Assembly (NCBI GenBank): GCA_964019335.1
Contig: OZ025751.1
Span: 1 to 64,000 of the forward strand
Length of the DNA stretch: 64,000 nt
DNA from: Diplonema japonicum
Lineage: Eukaryota > Euglenozoa > Diplonemea > Diplonemida > Diplonemidae
Direction of reading: 5' to 3'
This document shows, piece by piece, positions 49,244-58,640 of the stretch. The stretch's first letter is position 1. The number at the start of each line of letters is the position of its first letter. Made by a program: the position numbers and the translations under genes. The notes beneath the pieces are model-generated. The model did not search any database and was not told the DNA's origin. It saw only the letters and a program-made list of their open reading frames with translations.

Positions 49244-50386
49244 TTACATCCTCGCAAAAAGCGTGGGCTTAAGATGTTTCTCGTGCCCTGGAAACGTGAC
49301 CAGTGTCTTGACGACACAAGACTTGTAATTGGCTGCAAGGTCGTACGCCGTAGGGAAGTCCTTGAAATCAAATCTGTGCGTGAAGACACTGTTCAAGCCC
49401 GTAAGCTTCCCCGACTCCAGCAACTCCATCGCCTCCCCAAACGTGGCCATAGAAGGAGCGTGGGTAGTAATGTACCGAACATTGCGCGCAAAATCCCCAA
49501 ATCGAATTGTCATGTGGTGCGAAGACTCTGCGGGAGGCAGACCGAACACAAGCACTACCCCATCATTCTTCGTCACCGCCGCTGCTATGTCGAGAGATCG
49601 TGACTGGTGCCCGACCATTTCCAACGTTATATCAGCTTTTCCCCCCAACGCTTTTGTTATCCTCTCTTCCACATCAACCGCATTGCCTGAAACAACGCTG
49701 TCCGCACCAAGTTTCTTCGCCATGTCCAACCGGTAACCCATCAAGTCCACCGCAACTATTTTTTTAACCGCCATGAGACTAAGCATTTTTGTCATTATCA
49801 GCCCGTTCTGACCCTGGCCCACAACAACAATTTTTTTGCCGACTATGGATGGTAAGCGTTTTAGTGCGTGAAGGACCGTTCCAAGAGGCTGCGCTGCAAT
49901 GTAGTGCAACCTTGAAAATGTGGGGCAGGGTGTTCTTGCTGGGACGGGAATTGTCAATGCGTCATATGTTAGGAAGTACTCGCAAAATGAACCTTGGGAA
50001 GGGAGGTTTTTCACAGGGTAGCCTGTAGTTTGTTCGAATTCTTCTGCAACACTGTCGACGCCTTGTAAGTAGTTTGTTGTCATGCACAGGACTAGTGTCC
50101 CTACAGGGGTTCGACATGGTTTGTTGACGTTGATTACTTCACCTAGTACCTCGTGACCGCTGCCGCCCACGCAGCCTTTTTTTGCCCAGAAGTGATCGAT
50201 GACTCCTCTCCACTCTCCTTCGCCTCCCTTGCCCCATAGGTCGCTTCCGCATATGGACGTTACCACCGTCTTGACGATCATCATCCCCTTTGGAAGCCCC
50301 TCCAGAGTCGGCATCTCAACATCTTTCACAACAGCTCGGACCTTCTTCGAGCCTGCGGGTTCTTCTATTTGAAATGCAGCTTTCAT
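49244..50386 (-). CDS. Zinc-dependent alcohol dehydrogenase-like MDR oxidoreductase
   Basis: Predicted 380 residues. Catalytic-zinc ligands are C46 (SICGSDLWG) and the GSGHE motif (H78, E79). The NAD(P) fold has VVVGQGQNGLIMTKMLSLMA followed by the acidic VDLMGYRLDMAKKLGAD. The usual four-Cys structural zinc loop is missing. It resembles threonine/alcohol dehydrogenase-like MDR proteins; substrate unknown. The C-terminus is FARM, and A-R-M fits the loose PTS1 consensus, so a peroxisomal location is possible but weaker than for the neighbouring dehydrogenase. The start MKAAFQIEEP follows an A tract; the upstream extension of the frame is low-complexity. Confidence 0.85.
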   Translation of the reverse strand: MKAAFQIEEPAGSKKVRAVVKDVEMPTLEGLPKGMMIVKTVVTSICGSDLWGKGGEGEWRGVIDHFWAKKGCVGGSGHEVLGEVINVNKPCRTPVGTLVLCMTTNYLQGVDSVAEEFEQTTGYPVKNLPSQGSFCEYFLTYDALTIPVPARTPCPTFSRLHYIAAQPLGTVLHALKRLPSIVGKKIVVVGQGQNGLIMTKMLSLMAVKKIVAVDLMGYRLDMAKKLGADSVVSGNAVDVEERITKALGGKADITLEMVGHQSRSLDIAAAVTKNDGVVLVFGLPPAESSHHMTIRFGDFARNVRYITTHAPSMATFGEAMELLESGKLTGLNSVFTHRFDFKDFPTAYDLAANYKSCVVKTLVTFPGHEKHLKPTLFARM

Positions 50387-50745
50387 TTTTTTTTTTTGTG
50401 TGTAATGAGCAAAGGGGGTGTGTGGGGGGGGGAAACGACCTCTTTCTTTTGTGTTTGGATTTTTTTTTTTGAAACATAATGATAATAATAAAGGGGGCCC
50501 AAAAGAAAGAGAAAAAAAAAAGAGGGGGGGAAAAAAACGTCGATTGGCTTGGGGGAGGAACAACCATCAAAAAAAAAGGTGGGGGGTGTGCCCAAAAAGT
50601 AAAAAGAAAAATAACACTGGGAGGGGGTGGGGACTTAAAAAAAAAAGAGACCAAACTCAACAAGTGGAAATAACTATAATAAAAAAAAAAAGGAAAAAAA
50701 AAAAAAGAGATGAATGTTGGTTCAAAGTGACCTCAGGCAATAAGC

Positions 50746-51091
50746 CTAAGCGAAAAGCATAAGGAAGGCAATCATGAGGGCGAAAAGGCCGATGGCCTCA
50801 GTCAGGGCGAAGCCCAGAATGGCGTAGTTGAAGAGGGCCCTCATCATGTTGGGCTGACGGGCGGCAGCGAGAAGGAAGCTGCCGAAAACGTTACCAATAC
50901 CAACACCGACACCCGCAAGGGCGATGGCCGACAGACCTGAAGGGGGGAGGGGAGTTATTATTTTTCTCTTTATCCATACCAGTGCCGACGTAGTTCAGCC
51001 CAGAGATGGTCACCTGGAGGGAGCTGGAGTTCCTCACCTGGGGGGCAACGATGGCCGAACGGGCGGCAACACGGAGACCAGAGCGCATCAT
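50746..51091 (-). CDS. Mitochondrial ATP synthase subunit c, copy 1 of 5
   Basis: Exons 51091-50980 and 50936-50746; 43-nt phase-1 intron 50937-50979 (GTATGGATAAAG...TTCAG). Encodes 100 residues: a basic/Ser presequence ([20 protein letters not shown]), then the c-subunit hairpin with [13 protein letters not shown], the polar loop ARQPNM and the proton-carrying Glu in [14 protein letters not shown]. Forms the rotor ring of F1Fo ATP synthase in the inner mitochondrial membrane. Confidence 0.95.
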
Positions 51092-51292
51092 TTTAATTAA
51101 GGGGGTTGAAAAGTTTGCCGGCTCACTGTTCGGTAGTTTCCCTTCCCACAAGAACACAGCGGAACAAAAAAAAGAATAATGAATAGTAAAAAAAATGACC
51201 CAGAAATAAAAAAAAATGAACCAATCACTAGAACACCCCCCCAAAAAAAAACACTATTTTTTTCTTCCCTTTCTAAACCACAGGCAATAAGC

Positions 51293-51645
51293 CTAAGCGA
51301 AAAGCATAAGGAAGGCAATCATGAGGGCGAAAAGGCCGATGGCCTCAGTCAGGGCGAAACCCAGAATGGCGTAGTTGAAGAGGGCCCTCATCATGTTGGG
51401 CTGACGGGCGGCAGCGAGAAGGAAGCTGCCGAAAACGTTACCAATACCAACACCGACACCCGCAAGGGCGATGGCCGACAGACCTGAAGGGGGGGAAGGG
51501 TTTTTATTTATTTTATTTTTCCCCTTTCCATACCAGTGCCGACGTAGTTCAGCCCAGAGATGGTCACCTGGAGGGAGCTGGAGTTCCTCACCTGGGGAGC
51601 AACGATGGCCGAACGAGCGGCAACACGGAGACCAGAGCGCATCAT
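51293..51645 (-). CDS. Mitochondrial ATP synthase subunit c, copy 2 of 5
   Basis: Exons 51645-51534 and 51483-51293; 50-nt intron 51484-51533 of a second sequence type (GTATGGAAAGGGGAAAA...). The coding sequence differs from copy 1 only at apparently silent sites, giving the same 100-residue protein. The upstream flank differs completely from that of the other copies. Confidence 0.95.
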
Positions 51646-51921
51646 TTTAATAAGAGTGGTGGGTTGGTGCTGTCGATAAATATATTTTTTAAAATAAAAG
51701 AGTAATACAAAAAGAACAAAAAAAAAGAAGAAAAAAAACCCTTTTATCCGTCAATAGCCTCATGATCACGCATGAAGGAATATTGGGAATAAAAATAAGT
51801 AAAAAAAAAAAAAAAAAAAAAAGCAACCCCTAATACCACCCCAGGTACTGAATACCCACCTAAAAAAAAAAAAAAAAAAAGAAACACTTAAAGAAAAAAA
51901 ACCCTCAACTCGGCCTAAAGC

Positions 51922-52275
51922 CTAAGCGAAAAGCATAAGGAAGGCAATCATGAGGGCGAAAAGGCCGATGGCCTCAGTCAGGGCGAAGCCCAGAATGGCG
52001 TAGTTGAAGAGGGCCCTCATCATGTTGGGCTGACGGGCGGCAGCGAGAAGGAAGCTGCCGAAAACGTTACCAATACCAACACCGACACCCGCAAGGGCGA
52101 TGGCCGACAGACCTGAAGGGGGGGAAGGGTTTTTAATTTATTTTATTTTTCCCCTTTCCATACCAGTGCCGACGTAGTTCAGCCCAGAGATGGTCACCTG
52201 GAGGGAGCTGGAGTTCCTCACCTGGGGGGCAACGATGGCCGAACGGGCGGCAACACGGAGACCAGAGCGCATCAT
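51922..52275 (-). CDS. Mitochondrial ATP synthase subunit c, copy 3 of 5
   Basis: Exons 52275-52164 and 52112-51922; 51-nt intron 52113-52163, same type as in copies 2 and 5. Same 100-residue product with presequence and essential Glu. Confidence 0.95.
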
Positions 52276-52535
52276 TTTAATTTAAAGCGGAGATTAACGT
52301 GATAACTGATTTTTTTTTTTTTAAATGGCTGATGTTAGCAAGCCACACCAAGCAACAGACACTAACTATTCTTACAAATAAATAAAAATACCCACAGCCC
52401 AAGGGGAGAAATAAAAAAAGAAAAGAGGGGGAAATATAAAGAGAAAAAAAAAAAACCCAGAAAAAAAGAAGAAAAAAAAGAGACACTAAAAAATAAAAGT
52501 GAGTGAGGGGAGGGGGGAGATTCTAGGCAATAAGC

Positions 52536-52882
52536 CTAAGCGAAAAGCATAAGGAAGGCAATCATGAGGGCGAAAAGGCCGATGGCCTCAGTCAGGGCGA
52601 AACCCAGAATGGCGTAGTTGAAGAGGGCCCTCATCATGTTGGGCTGACGGGCGGCAGCGAGAAGGAAGCTGCCGAAAACGTTACCAATACCAACACCGAC
52701 ACCCGCAAGGGCGATGGCCGACAGACCTGAAGGGGGGGAGGGGAGTTATTATTTTTCTCTTTATCCATACCAGTGCCGACGTAGTTCAGCCCAGAGATGG
52801 TCACCTGGAGGGAGCTGGAGTTCCTCACCTGGGGGGCAACGATGGCCGAACGGGCGGCAACACGGAGACCAGAGCGCATCAT
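52536..52882 (-). CDS. Mitochondrial ATP synthase subunit c, copy 4 of 5
   Basis: Exons 52882-52771 and 52726-52536; 44-nt intron 52727-52770, nearly identical to the intron of copy 1. Copies 1 and 4 also share the immediate leader (aattaaggggg), so they are the closest pair although not adjacent. Confidence 0.95.
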
Positions 52883-53090
52883 TTTAATTAAGGGGGCTGG
52901 TTATCTATTGTTTTTATCACAAAAAAAAGGGGGGAGACGAGCAACAACAAAACAAATATAAATAACATGTGGTCCCGGTGGGGGTGGGGTAAAAAAAAAA
53001 TGAAAATCCCAACACTTGAAAATAAAAAAAGCGGCAAAAAAAAAAGGGGGGGAAGGGGAAACTCATCGGAGGGGAAAGACTACCTAAAGC

Positions 53091-53444
53091 CTAAGCGAAA
53101 AGCATAAGGAAGGCAATCATGAGGGCGAAAAGGCCGATGGCCTCAGTCAGGGCGAAGCCCAGAATGGCGTAGTTGAAGAGGGCCCTCATCATGTTGGGCT
53201 GACGGGCGGCAGCGAGAAGGAAGCTGCCGAAAACGTTACCAATACCAACACCGACACCCGCAAGGGCGATGGCCGACAGACCTGAAGGGGGGGAAGGGTT
53301 TTTTATTTATTTTATTTTTCCCCTTTCCATACCAGTGCCGACGTAGTTCAGCCCAGAGATGGTCACCTGGAGGGAGCTGGAGTTCCTCACCTGGGGGGCA
53401 ACGATGGCCGAACGAGCGGCAACACGGAGACCAGAGCGCATCAT
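53091..53444 (-). CDS. Mitochondrial ATP synthase subunit c, copy 5 of 5
   Basis: Exons 53444-53333 and 53281-53091; 51-nt intron 53282-53332 like copies 2 and 3. Same product. It is the first copy met by a minus-strand polymerase. Confidence 0.95.
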
Positions 53445-53632
53445 TTTAATTTAGTGAAAATGTAAAGATAACTTTTTTTTTTTGTGTATGTGTGGGGGAA
53501 CATCGGACAACCAAACAAAAAAAAGAAATATATGTTTTGCTGATGCTTCTTCTTGATTTGATACCCTAAAACTTCACCTTTTTTTCCATTTTTTTTTTTT
53601 TTTTTTTTTCCTCCTTTTATTTTTTTTCCAAC

Positions 53633-54679
53633 TCAGTTTTTCTTTTGCTTTTTGTTCTTATTTTTACCGCCGGTGTCGCCCTTGCGTTTTTTCCCTTTCT
53701 CCGCAATTGTTGGGGGTGTCATAGGGTTGAGCGAAAACGGGGACGCCTCAGCAGTTTTTCGCGGGGTGGAAACGGTCTCGCTGCCGGGGGACGAAGGGAC
53801 GGGCTGCGAGAGAACATAGGGGTTCAGAGGTACAAGTGAGTTAAGGTATGCCAGCGCCTCGGAGTTTTGAGATTCCTGCCAACGCCGCTCGCTCGAGCTG
53901 TAAAAAAATTGGGGAAAAATAAAAAAAAAAAAAAAAAAAAATAAATAAAAATACCTTTTTTTATATTTTGTAATCTTGATGTTGTTGCCCCTGATGATGA
54001 CGGCCTCGGCTTGAACAGCGCTGACGGCGCCCTTGTCGTTTCGGAAGGCCGCGAAACCGTAGCTTTTGAACGCGTTTCGGTACACATAGGCCACCTTCCC
54101 AAAATGCCCTAACGCCTTGGCAACTTCCCGATTGTCACAGTTGTTGGGGAGATTTCCAATATAAACCCGCCGCGAAGGGGGGAGGGGCAAATCGACTGAT
54201 ACTCTATGAGAGGGATCTGAGGTAATGGAACAAAGGTGGGGTAATTGTACTATAGGTTTGTTATGGAAGAGAAGAGCCTGCCTCACAGGGCCGATGCTCG
54301 AAAAGGAACATTGGATGATGTTCTCGGTTATATTTAGTATCTTCTTCACCTCCCCTACTGTTTGCAACATTTTTTGAGTTAGCTCTCCGGTGATTTCTAC
54401 GCCCGGAGGGACCTCTATCCACACAGATTTTACGAGGTCATCATCGTAGTCATCCAGTTCCTCCCCTGTTTCCTTTTCTTCCTGTTTCGCTTCTTCCTCT
54501 GGTGCCGTCGTGGTTGTAATTGTCTTCTTCACTTTCCCCTTCTTCACCGGTTTCAACGCCTGCTTCTTCGACTTTTCTTCCGATGATATTGGTTCGTTGG
54601 GTTTCTCTTCTTCTGCTGCTGTGTTTTTCACTTCATCCTTCTTCTCCTCTTTTTTTTGTTTTTTATCCTTTTTCGCCAT
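53633..54679 (-). CDS. RRM-type RNA-binding protein with Lys/Glu-rich N-terminus, two exons
   Basis: Start Met at 54679 (MAKKDKKQKKEEKKDE), 30 nt after acceptor CAG (54712-54710). The first ~110 residues are charged and disordered. A middle domain (VKSVWIEVPPGVEITGELTQ...) precedes one RRM: RNP2 is RRVYIGNLP, RNP1 is KSYGFAAF. A 57-nt intron (53898-53954, GTATTTTT...TACAG) is in frame and so hidden in the open frame; removal joins ITKYKK to SSSERRWQESQN. The Ser/Pro/Thr-rich tail ends in a basic cluster (KGKKRKGDTGGKNKNKKQKK), probably nuclear or nucleolar targeting. Nucleolin-like in layout; RNA target unknown. Confidence 0.8.
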   Translation of the reverse strand: MAKKDKKQKKEEKKDEVKNTAAEEEKPNEPISSEEKSKKQALKPVKKGKVKKTITTTTAPEEEAKQEEKETGEELDDYDDDLVKSVWIEVPPGVEITGELTQKMLQTVGEVKKILNITENIIQCSFSSIGPVRQALLFHNKPIVQLPHLCSITSDPSHRVSVDLPLPPSRRVYIGNLPNNCDNREVAKALGHFGKVAYVYRNAFKSYGFAAFRNDKGAVSAVQAEAVIIRGNNIKITKYKKRYFYLFFFFFFFIFPQFFYSSSERRWQESQNSEALAYLNSLVPLNPYVLSQPVPSSPGSETVSTPRKTAEASPFSLNPMTPPTIAEKGKKRKGDTGGKNKNKKQKKN

Positions 54680-54996
54680 TTTTTTCTTCTTTTTTTTTTC
54701 TATCTCCCTCTGGTGTTTTGTTTTTTTGTCGCGACGTGAAAGCAACGTTAGAGAAAGAAGAAGAAAAAATTTGTGATCAGGAAGAAGAAAAAAAAGTAAA
54801 AAAATAAAATAAAAAAAAAAGAACGTAAAATAAGTATAAAAAAAAGTCTGTCTGCTTTTTGTCTTTCTCCTTTTGAATTTTGAAAAAAAAAGAATGAATA
54901 ACCGAAAGGAAGGGGGGGGATGAATAAAAAAGTCAAGAGAACTCCTCCCGCCCATGCGTCAAACCTATCCACATAAAAAAAAAAAAAAAAAAAAAC
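54680..54996. other. Intergenic, A-rich
   Basis: Leader of the RRM gene (54680-54709), then A-rich DNA to the PurM stop. No gene. Confidence 0.6.
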
Positions 54997-55082
54997 CTAT
55001 CCCTCGTACGAGAAGGTACCCTTTTCGCTCTTGATGGTCAGCTTGGATTCTTTGTTCTCAGATGCCTCGACACGGCCAACAA

Positions 55083-55113
<31 letters not shown>

Positions 55114-56227
55114 CTTCCCTCCAAACCTTGGCCTCAACATTGAATTTTTTCGATATTTCAATGAGCTTCTCAGCGGTGGCGCTGTCGGTGTAAATCTCCA
55201 GCCTGTGGCCCATGTTGAACACCTTGTACATCTCCTCCCACTCAGTCCCCGACTCGGCCTGGATGTGGTGGAACAACGGCGGGACCGGGAACAGCGAATC
55301 CTTCACAATATGAAGATTCTTGACGAAATGAAGAACCTTCGTCTGCGCCCCACCAGAGCAATGAATCGCTGCATGAACACTGGACCGCAGCCCGGCATCG
55401 AAAATCGCCTTCATAATAGGAGCATAGGTCCTAGTCGGTGACAGCACAAGCTTCCCAAGCGTCATATCAGGGATTTCAGGAACAGGATCGGTTAGCTTTC
55501 TAGAACCTGTGTACACCACAGAATCATCGATCCTTGGATCAAAAGATTCGGGGTATTTCGTCGCAAGCTCCTTGTGGAAAACATCGTGACGGGCAGAAGT
55601 AAGCCCGTTTGAACCCATTCCTCCATTGTACTCGGTCTCGTAAGTTGCTTGCCCGTAAGAGGCAAACCCAACAATAACGTCACCTGCTTTAACACGATCG
55701 CTTTGGATGACATCGTCTCTAGGGAGCCTAACTGTAACAGTGTTGTCAACCACTACTGTTCGGACGAGGTCGCCGACATCGGCCGTCTCGCCGCCTGTGG
55801 AAAAAATGGAGATTCCGTTTTCTCTGAGGCTTTTCATGACGTCTTCCGCACCGTCAATGAGAGCCTTTAGAACCTCTCTGGGGATGAGGCCCTTGTTGCG
55901 GCCGATGGTGGAGGAGAGGAGGATGTTGTCGGTGGCCCCTGCGCACACAACGTCATCGACGTTCATGATGATGGAGTCTTGTGCGATACCCCTCCAGACG
56001 GAGAGGTCGCCCGTCTCCTTCCAGTACATGTATGCCAGGCTTGTCTTGGTGCCTGCTCCGTCCGCGTGCATTATCACGCATTGCTTTTCGTCGCCGCCAA
56101 GGATGTCCGGGACAACCTTGCAGAAGGCTGTCGGAAAGATCCCCTTGTCTATGTTTGCGATGGCTGCATGGACGTCCTCCTTGCCTGCGCTGACGCCTCT
56201 CGCCGCGTACCTTTCTTGGCCGGACAT
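54997..56227 (-). CDS. purM: Phosphoribosylformylglycinamidine cyclo-ligase (AIR synthetase), Bacteroidetes-type, two exons
   Basis: Predicted 395 residues; converts FGAM and ATP to aminoimidazole ribonucleotide in de novo purine synthesis. Exon 1 is 56227-55127 (367 codons), then a 43-nt intron (55084-55126, mostly A), exon 2 55083-54997. Splicing replaces a Lys tail by VVGRVEAS...LTIKSEKGTFSYEG, the expected family C-terminus, which confirms the intron. Strong signatures: GVSAGKEDVHAAI, HADGAGTKTSLAYMYWKETG, FSTGGETADVGDLVRT, GGMGSNGLTSARHD, HCSGGAQTKVLHFVKN, VFNMGHR. The length and motifs follow the Bacteroidetes version rather than the fused eukaryotic GART enzyme, so transfer is likely. 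Kinetoplastids lack this pathway. Confidence 0.93.
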
Positions 56228-56556
56228 TTTGCTTTTTTGCTTTTTTTTTTTGTGGGGGTGGGATTAAAAAAATTTTTTTAAAAAAAAGAAAATATAACAA
56301 GAAAGCTACGGTGCAAAGCAACACCACCATATGCAAATAGGAAGAAAAAAAAATATAACAAATAAGATAAATTTGCATACGACATTTAAAAGGGGGGAAA
56401 AAAAAAAAAGGAGGGGGGAAAAGAAAGAGAGCTTCATGAACAATCTGGTGAATGAAGAGAGAAAAGGAAACATCACTTGTTTTGTGTTTACAGAGGAGGA
56501 GGTGGAGGAGGAGGAGGCCAAATAAAGTAAAGAAAAATCTGGAGTAGGGAAAAAAA
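56228..56556. other. Intergenic with 3' element of the first K/E-rich gene
   Basis: Contains a half copy of the conserved downstream element (ggtgcaaagcaacaccacca, 56310-56329) about 230 nt past the stop of the gene at 56557. The rest is A-rich. Confidence 0.6.
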
Positions 56557-56853
56557 TTATTCGTCCTTGGACTTCTTCTCCTTCTTTTCCTTCTTCTCCT
56601 TCTTTTCCTTCTTCTCTTTCTTTTCCTTCTTTTCCTTGGCCTCCTTCCTCTTTTTGGCAGCCTCCTGCTCCTTCTTCTTCTTGGCGGCCTCCTTCTCCTT
56701 CTTCTTGGCCGCCTTTTCCTTTTCCTCCTTCTTTTTCTTGGCCGCCGCATCAGCTGCATCCTTCTTTTTCTTCAACCTGGCTTCCTTCATCCTGGCAGAC
56801 CTCTCTTTGTCAACAACGTGACCCTCCATGGAGAACATCTCAACTTTGCCCAT
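56557..56853 (-). CDS. K/E/A-rich single-helix protein, family member 1 (shortest)
   Basis: 98 residues: the family N-terminus MGKVEMFSMEGHVVDKERS, then almost only K, E and A ending in KKEKKEKKEKK repeats and KSKDE. The more repetitive tail and the DAADAAAKK segment set it apart from the other four. Charged i/i+4 Lys-Glu spacing predicts a long single alpha-helix or coiled coil; no catalytic motif. Coded by CTT/CTC-type triplets on the plus strand. Confidence 0.8.
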   Translation of the reverse strand: MGKVEMFSMEGHVVDKERSARMKEARLKKKKDAADAAAKKKKEEKEKAAKKKEKEAAKKKKEQEAAKKRKEAKEKKEKKEKKEKKEKKEKKEKKSKDE

Positions 56854-56959
56854 TTTCTTTTCTTTTTTTTTTTTTTAAGAGTGGTAAAGGCTAAACTGTA
56901 GTGAAGGTGTTTTTCTTTTAAGAAGCGACAAAAAGTAAAAAAATGAATAAAGCAATTTG

Positions 56960-56996
56960 GTGCAAAGCTACACCACCACCCAACGGGTGGCATACA
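56960..56996 (-). promoter_or_regulatory. Downstream stem-loop element of K/E-rich gene 2
   Basis: Minus strand TATGCCACCCGTTGGGTGG then TGGTGTAGCTTTGCACC: CCACCC pairs with GGGTGG around GTT. It lies about 85 nt past the stop of the gene at 57080. Same element, with a different loop, at 58491-58530 and 60440-60480. Confidence 0.7.
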
Positions 56997-57079
56997 AAAA
57001 AGGGGTTTTTACAAAGAGAGGAAACAGGACCACGTATACTAACAAGGATGAGGGGAGGAAAAGGAGGGGGATAAGGAGC

Positions 57080-57502
57080 CTAGTTCTTCTTCTCAGCCTC
57101 CTTCTTCTTCTTCTCGGCGGCCTTCTTCTTCTCGGCCTCCTTCTTCTTCTTCTCGGCCTCCTTCTTCTTCTTCTCGGCCTCCTTCTTCTTTTCAGCAGAT
57201 TTTTTCTCGGCCTCCTTCTTCTTCTCGGCGGCCTTCTTCTTCTTCTCAGCCTCCTTCTCCTTCTTCTCCTTCGCGGCCTCCCTCTTCTTCTCGGCCTTCT
57301 CCTTCTTCTTCTCCTTCTTCGCCTCCTCCCTCTCCTTCTTCGCCTCCCTCTTCGCCTCCTTCTTGGCCTTCTCCTTCTCCTTCTTTTCAGCTGCTACCTT
57401 CTTGGCCTCCTCCTTCTTCGCCAATCTGGCCTGCTTCACTCTGTCAGACCTCTCTTTGTCAACAACGTGACCCTCCATGGAGAACATCTCGACCTTGCCC
57501 AT
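57080..57502 (-). CDS. K/E/A-rich single-helix protein, family member 2
   Basis: 140 residues with the conserved N-terminus (MGKVEMFSMEGHVVDKERSD) and a DRVKQARLAKK variant after it, then long EKKKEAEKKK-type repeats. It has more C-terminal repeat units than members 3-5. The leader (TTTTTACCACC...) is shared with members 3 and 4. Function unknown; the strict 20-residue N-terminus suggests a specific binding or targeting signal. Confidence 0.82.
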   Translation of the reverse strand: MGKVEMFSMEGHVVDKERSDRVKQARLAKKEEAKKVAAEKKEKEKAKKEAKREAKKEREEAKKEKKKEKAEKKREAAKEKKEKEAEKKKKAAEKKKEAEKKSAEKKKEAEKKKKEAEKKKKEAEKKKAAEKKKKEAEKKN

Positions 57503-57724
57503 TTTTTGTTAGTTGGTGGTAAAAAGGAGTTTAGAAAAACTGTAGGTGGGATTTAGAGAATCGGGAATAATAATTTTTAAAAACGAAAAAAAAAAAAAAA
57601 AAAGGGATAAATCTTTCTTGAAAAAGAGAAAACGTGGAATCGGAAAAAAAAAAAAAAAAAAAAAAAAAAGGTGTGAAATTCAAAGATAAGAGAGGGAGAG
57701 GGAAACAGAATGGCTTGCTTGGTA

Positions 57725-58249
57725 TCACAAGGGTTCAGGCTCATCAAGTTCTTTTTTTCGCTTCCATTTCGCCTCCCTCCGCTCTTCAAAAGCTTCTCTC
57801 TTCCTCTTGCGGCCTTCGAGCACCCCTTTTGTTTTGTTGCACTCCTTTTGTAACTGGTTGAAGATTCTATCCTCTTCCTTCTCGAGCCGCTTGCGTTCCT
57901 TGCTCTCCATCTTCTCGAACTGCCAGCATAACTTGATGGCTTGCTTTTCCTGCTTCTCAATTTTCTTTTGCTCCTTCACCTCTTGTTTCATTGCAAGAAA
58001 AGAATCCTTGGCGTTAGGCACGTGTTCCTCATTTTCTTCGGCTTGCTCGTCTTCAGACAAGGGAGCATCCTCGAGGGGTACCTCCGGTAAAAAGCTCATT
58101 TTTTTGTAGTACCGAGCCTTTTTTTCTTCTTCCTTCTTTTGCTTTTTCGCCTCTTTTAACAGCCAGAATGCCTCCTTCTTTTGGCGTTTTTCCACGTCCT
58201 GAGGATCAGGTTCCATCACAAAATACTCTGGCCTCTCCAAGGACACCAT
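57725..58249 (-). CDS. Charged coiled-coil protein, 174 residues, unknown
   Basis: Start Met at 58249 (MVSLERPEYFVMEPDPQDVE) after an acceptor CAG at about 58319-58317 and an A-rich leader. Mostly K/E-rich helix (KRQKKEAFWLLKEAKKQKKE, QEVKEQKKIEKQEKQAIKLC) with an acidic insert (LSEDEQAEENEEH). It sits between members 2 and 3 of the K/E family but has a different N-terminus, non-repetitive sequence and no downstream stem-loop, so it is not a member. No family recognised. Confidence 0.6.
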   Translation of the reverse strand: MVSLERPEYFVMEPDPQDVEKRQKKEAFWLLKEAKKQKKEEEKKARYYKKMSFLPEVPLEDAPLSEDEQAEENEEHVPNAKDSFLAMKQEVKEQKKIEKQEKQAIKLCWQFEKMESKERKRLEKEEDRIFNQLQKECNKTKGVLEGRKRKREAFEERREAKWKRKKELDEPEPL

Positions 58250-58490
58250 CGGGAGCGTGTTATCAATTATTTCCCTCCCTTTATTATTATTATTTTTCTT
58301 TTTTTTTCTTTCTTTCTGAGGACACACGGACAGCACACATATTTTTTTTTAGATATCAGGATGGAAAAAAAATAAATGAAAAAAAAATTCAAAGAAACTG
58401 GGTGGAAGGAAAATGGAAAGGGGGTGGGGGAAAAGGGGGGAGGGAAATACACAAAAAACTTAAAAAAGAAAAAAAAAAAGAAGAAAGTTT

Positions 58491-58530
58491 GGTGCAAAAC
58501 AACACCACCACCGGACAGGTGGCATACAAT
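58491..58530 (-). promoter_or_regulatory. Downstream stem-loop element of K/E-rich gene 3
   Basis: Minus strand TATGCCACCTGTCCGGTGG then TGGTGTTGTTTTGCACC; CCACC/GGTGG stem with loop TGTCC, about 110 nt past the stop of the gene at 58641. Confidence 0.7.
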
Positions 58531-58640
58531 TGGGTTACAGTTGAAAATATGGGGTAAACGCAGTAATATAAGGGCATGAAAAGGGATGGAGGGGTGGAAT
58601 GAAAGGACCAAGTATTTAGTTCGGGTTGCCTTGCAAATGC

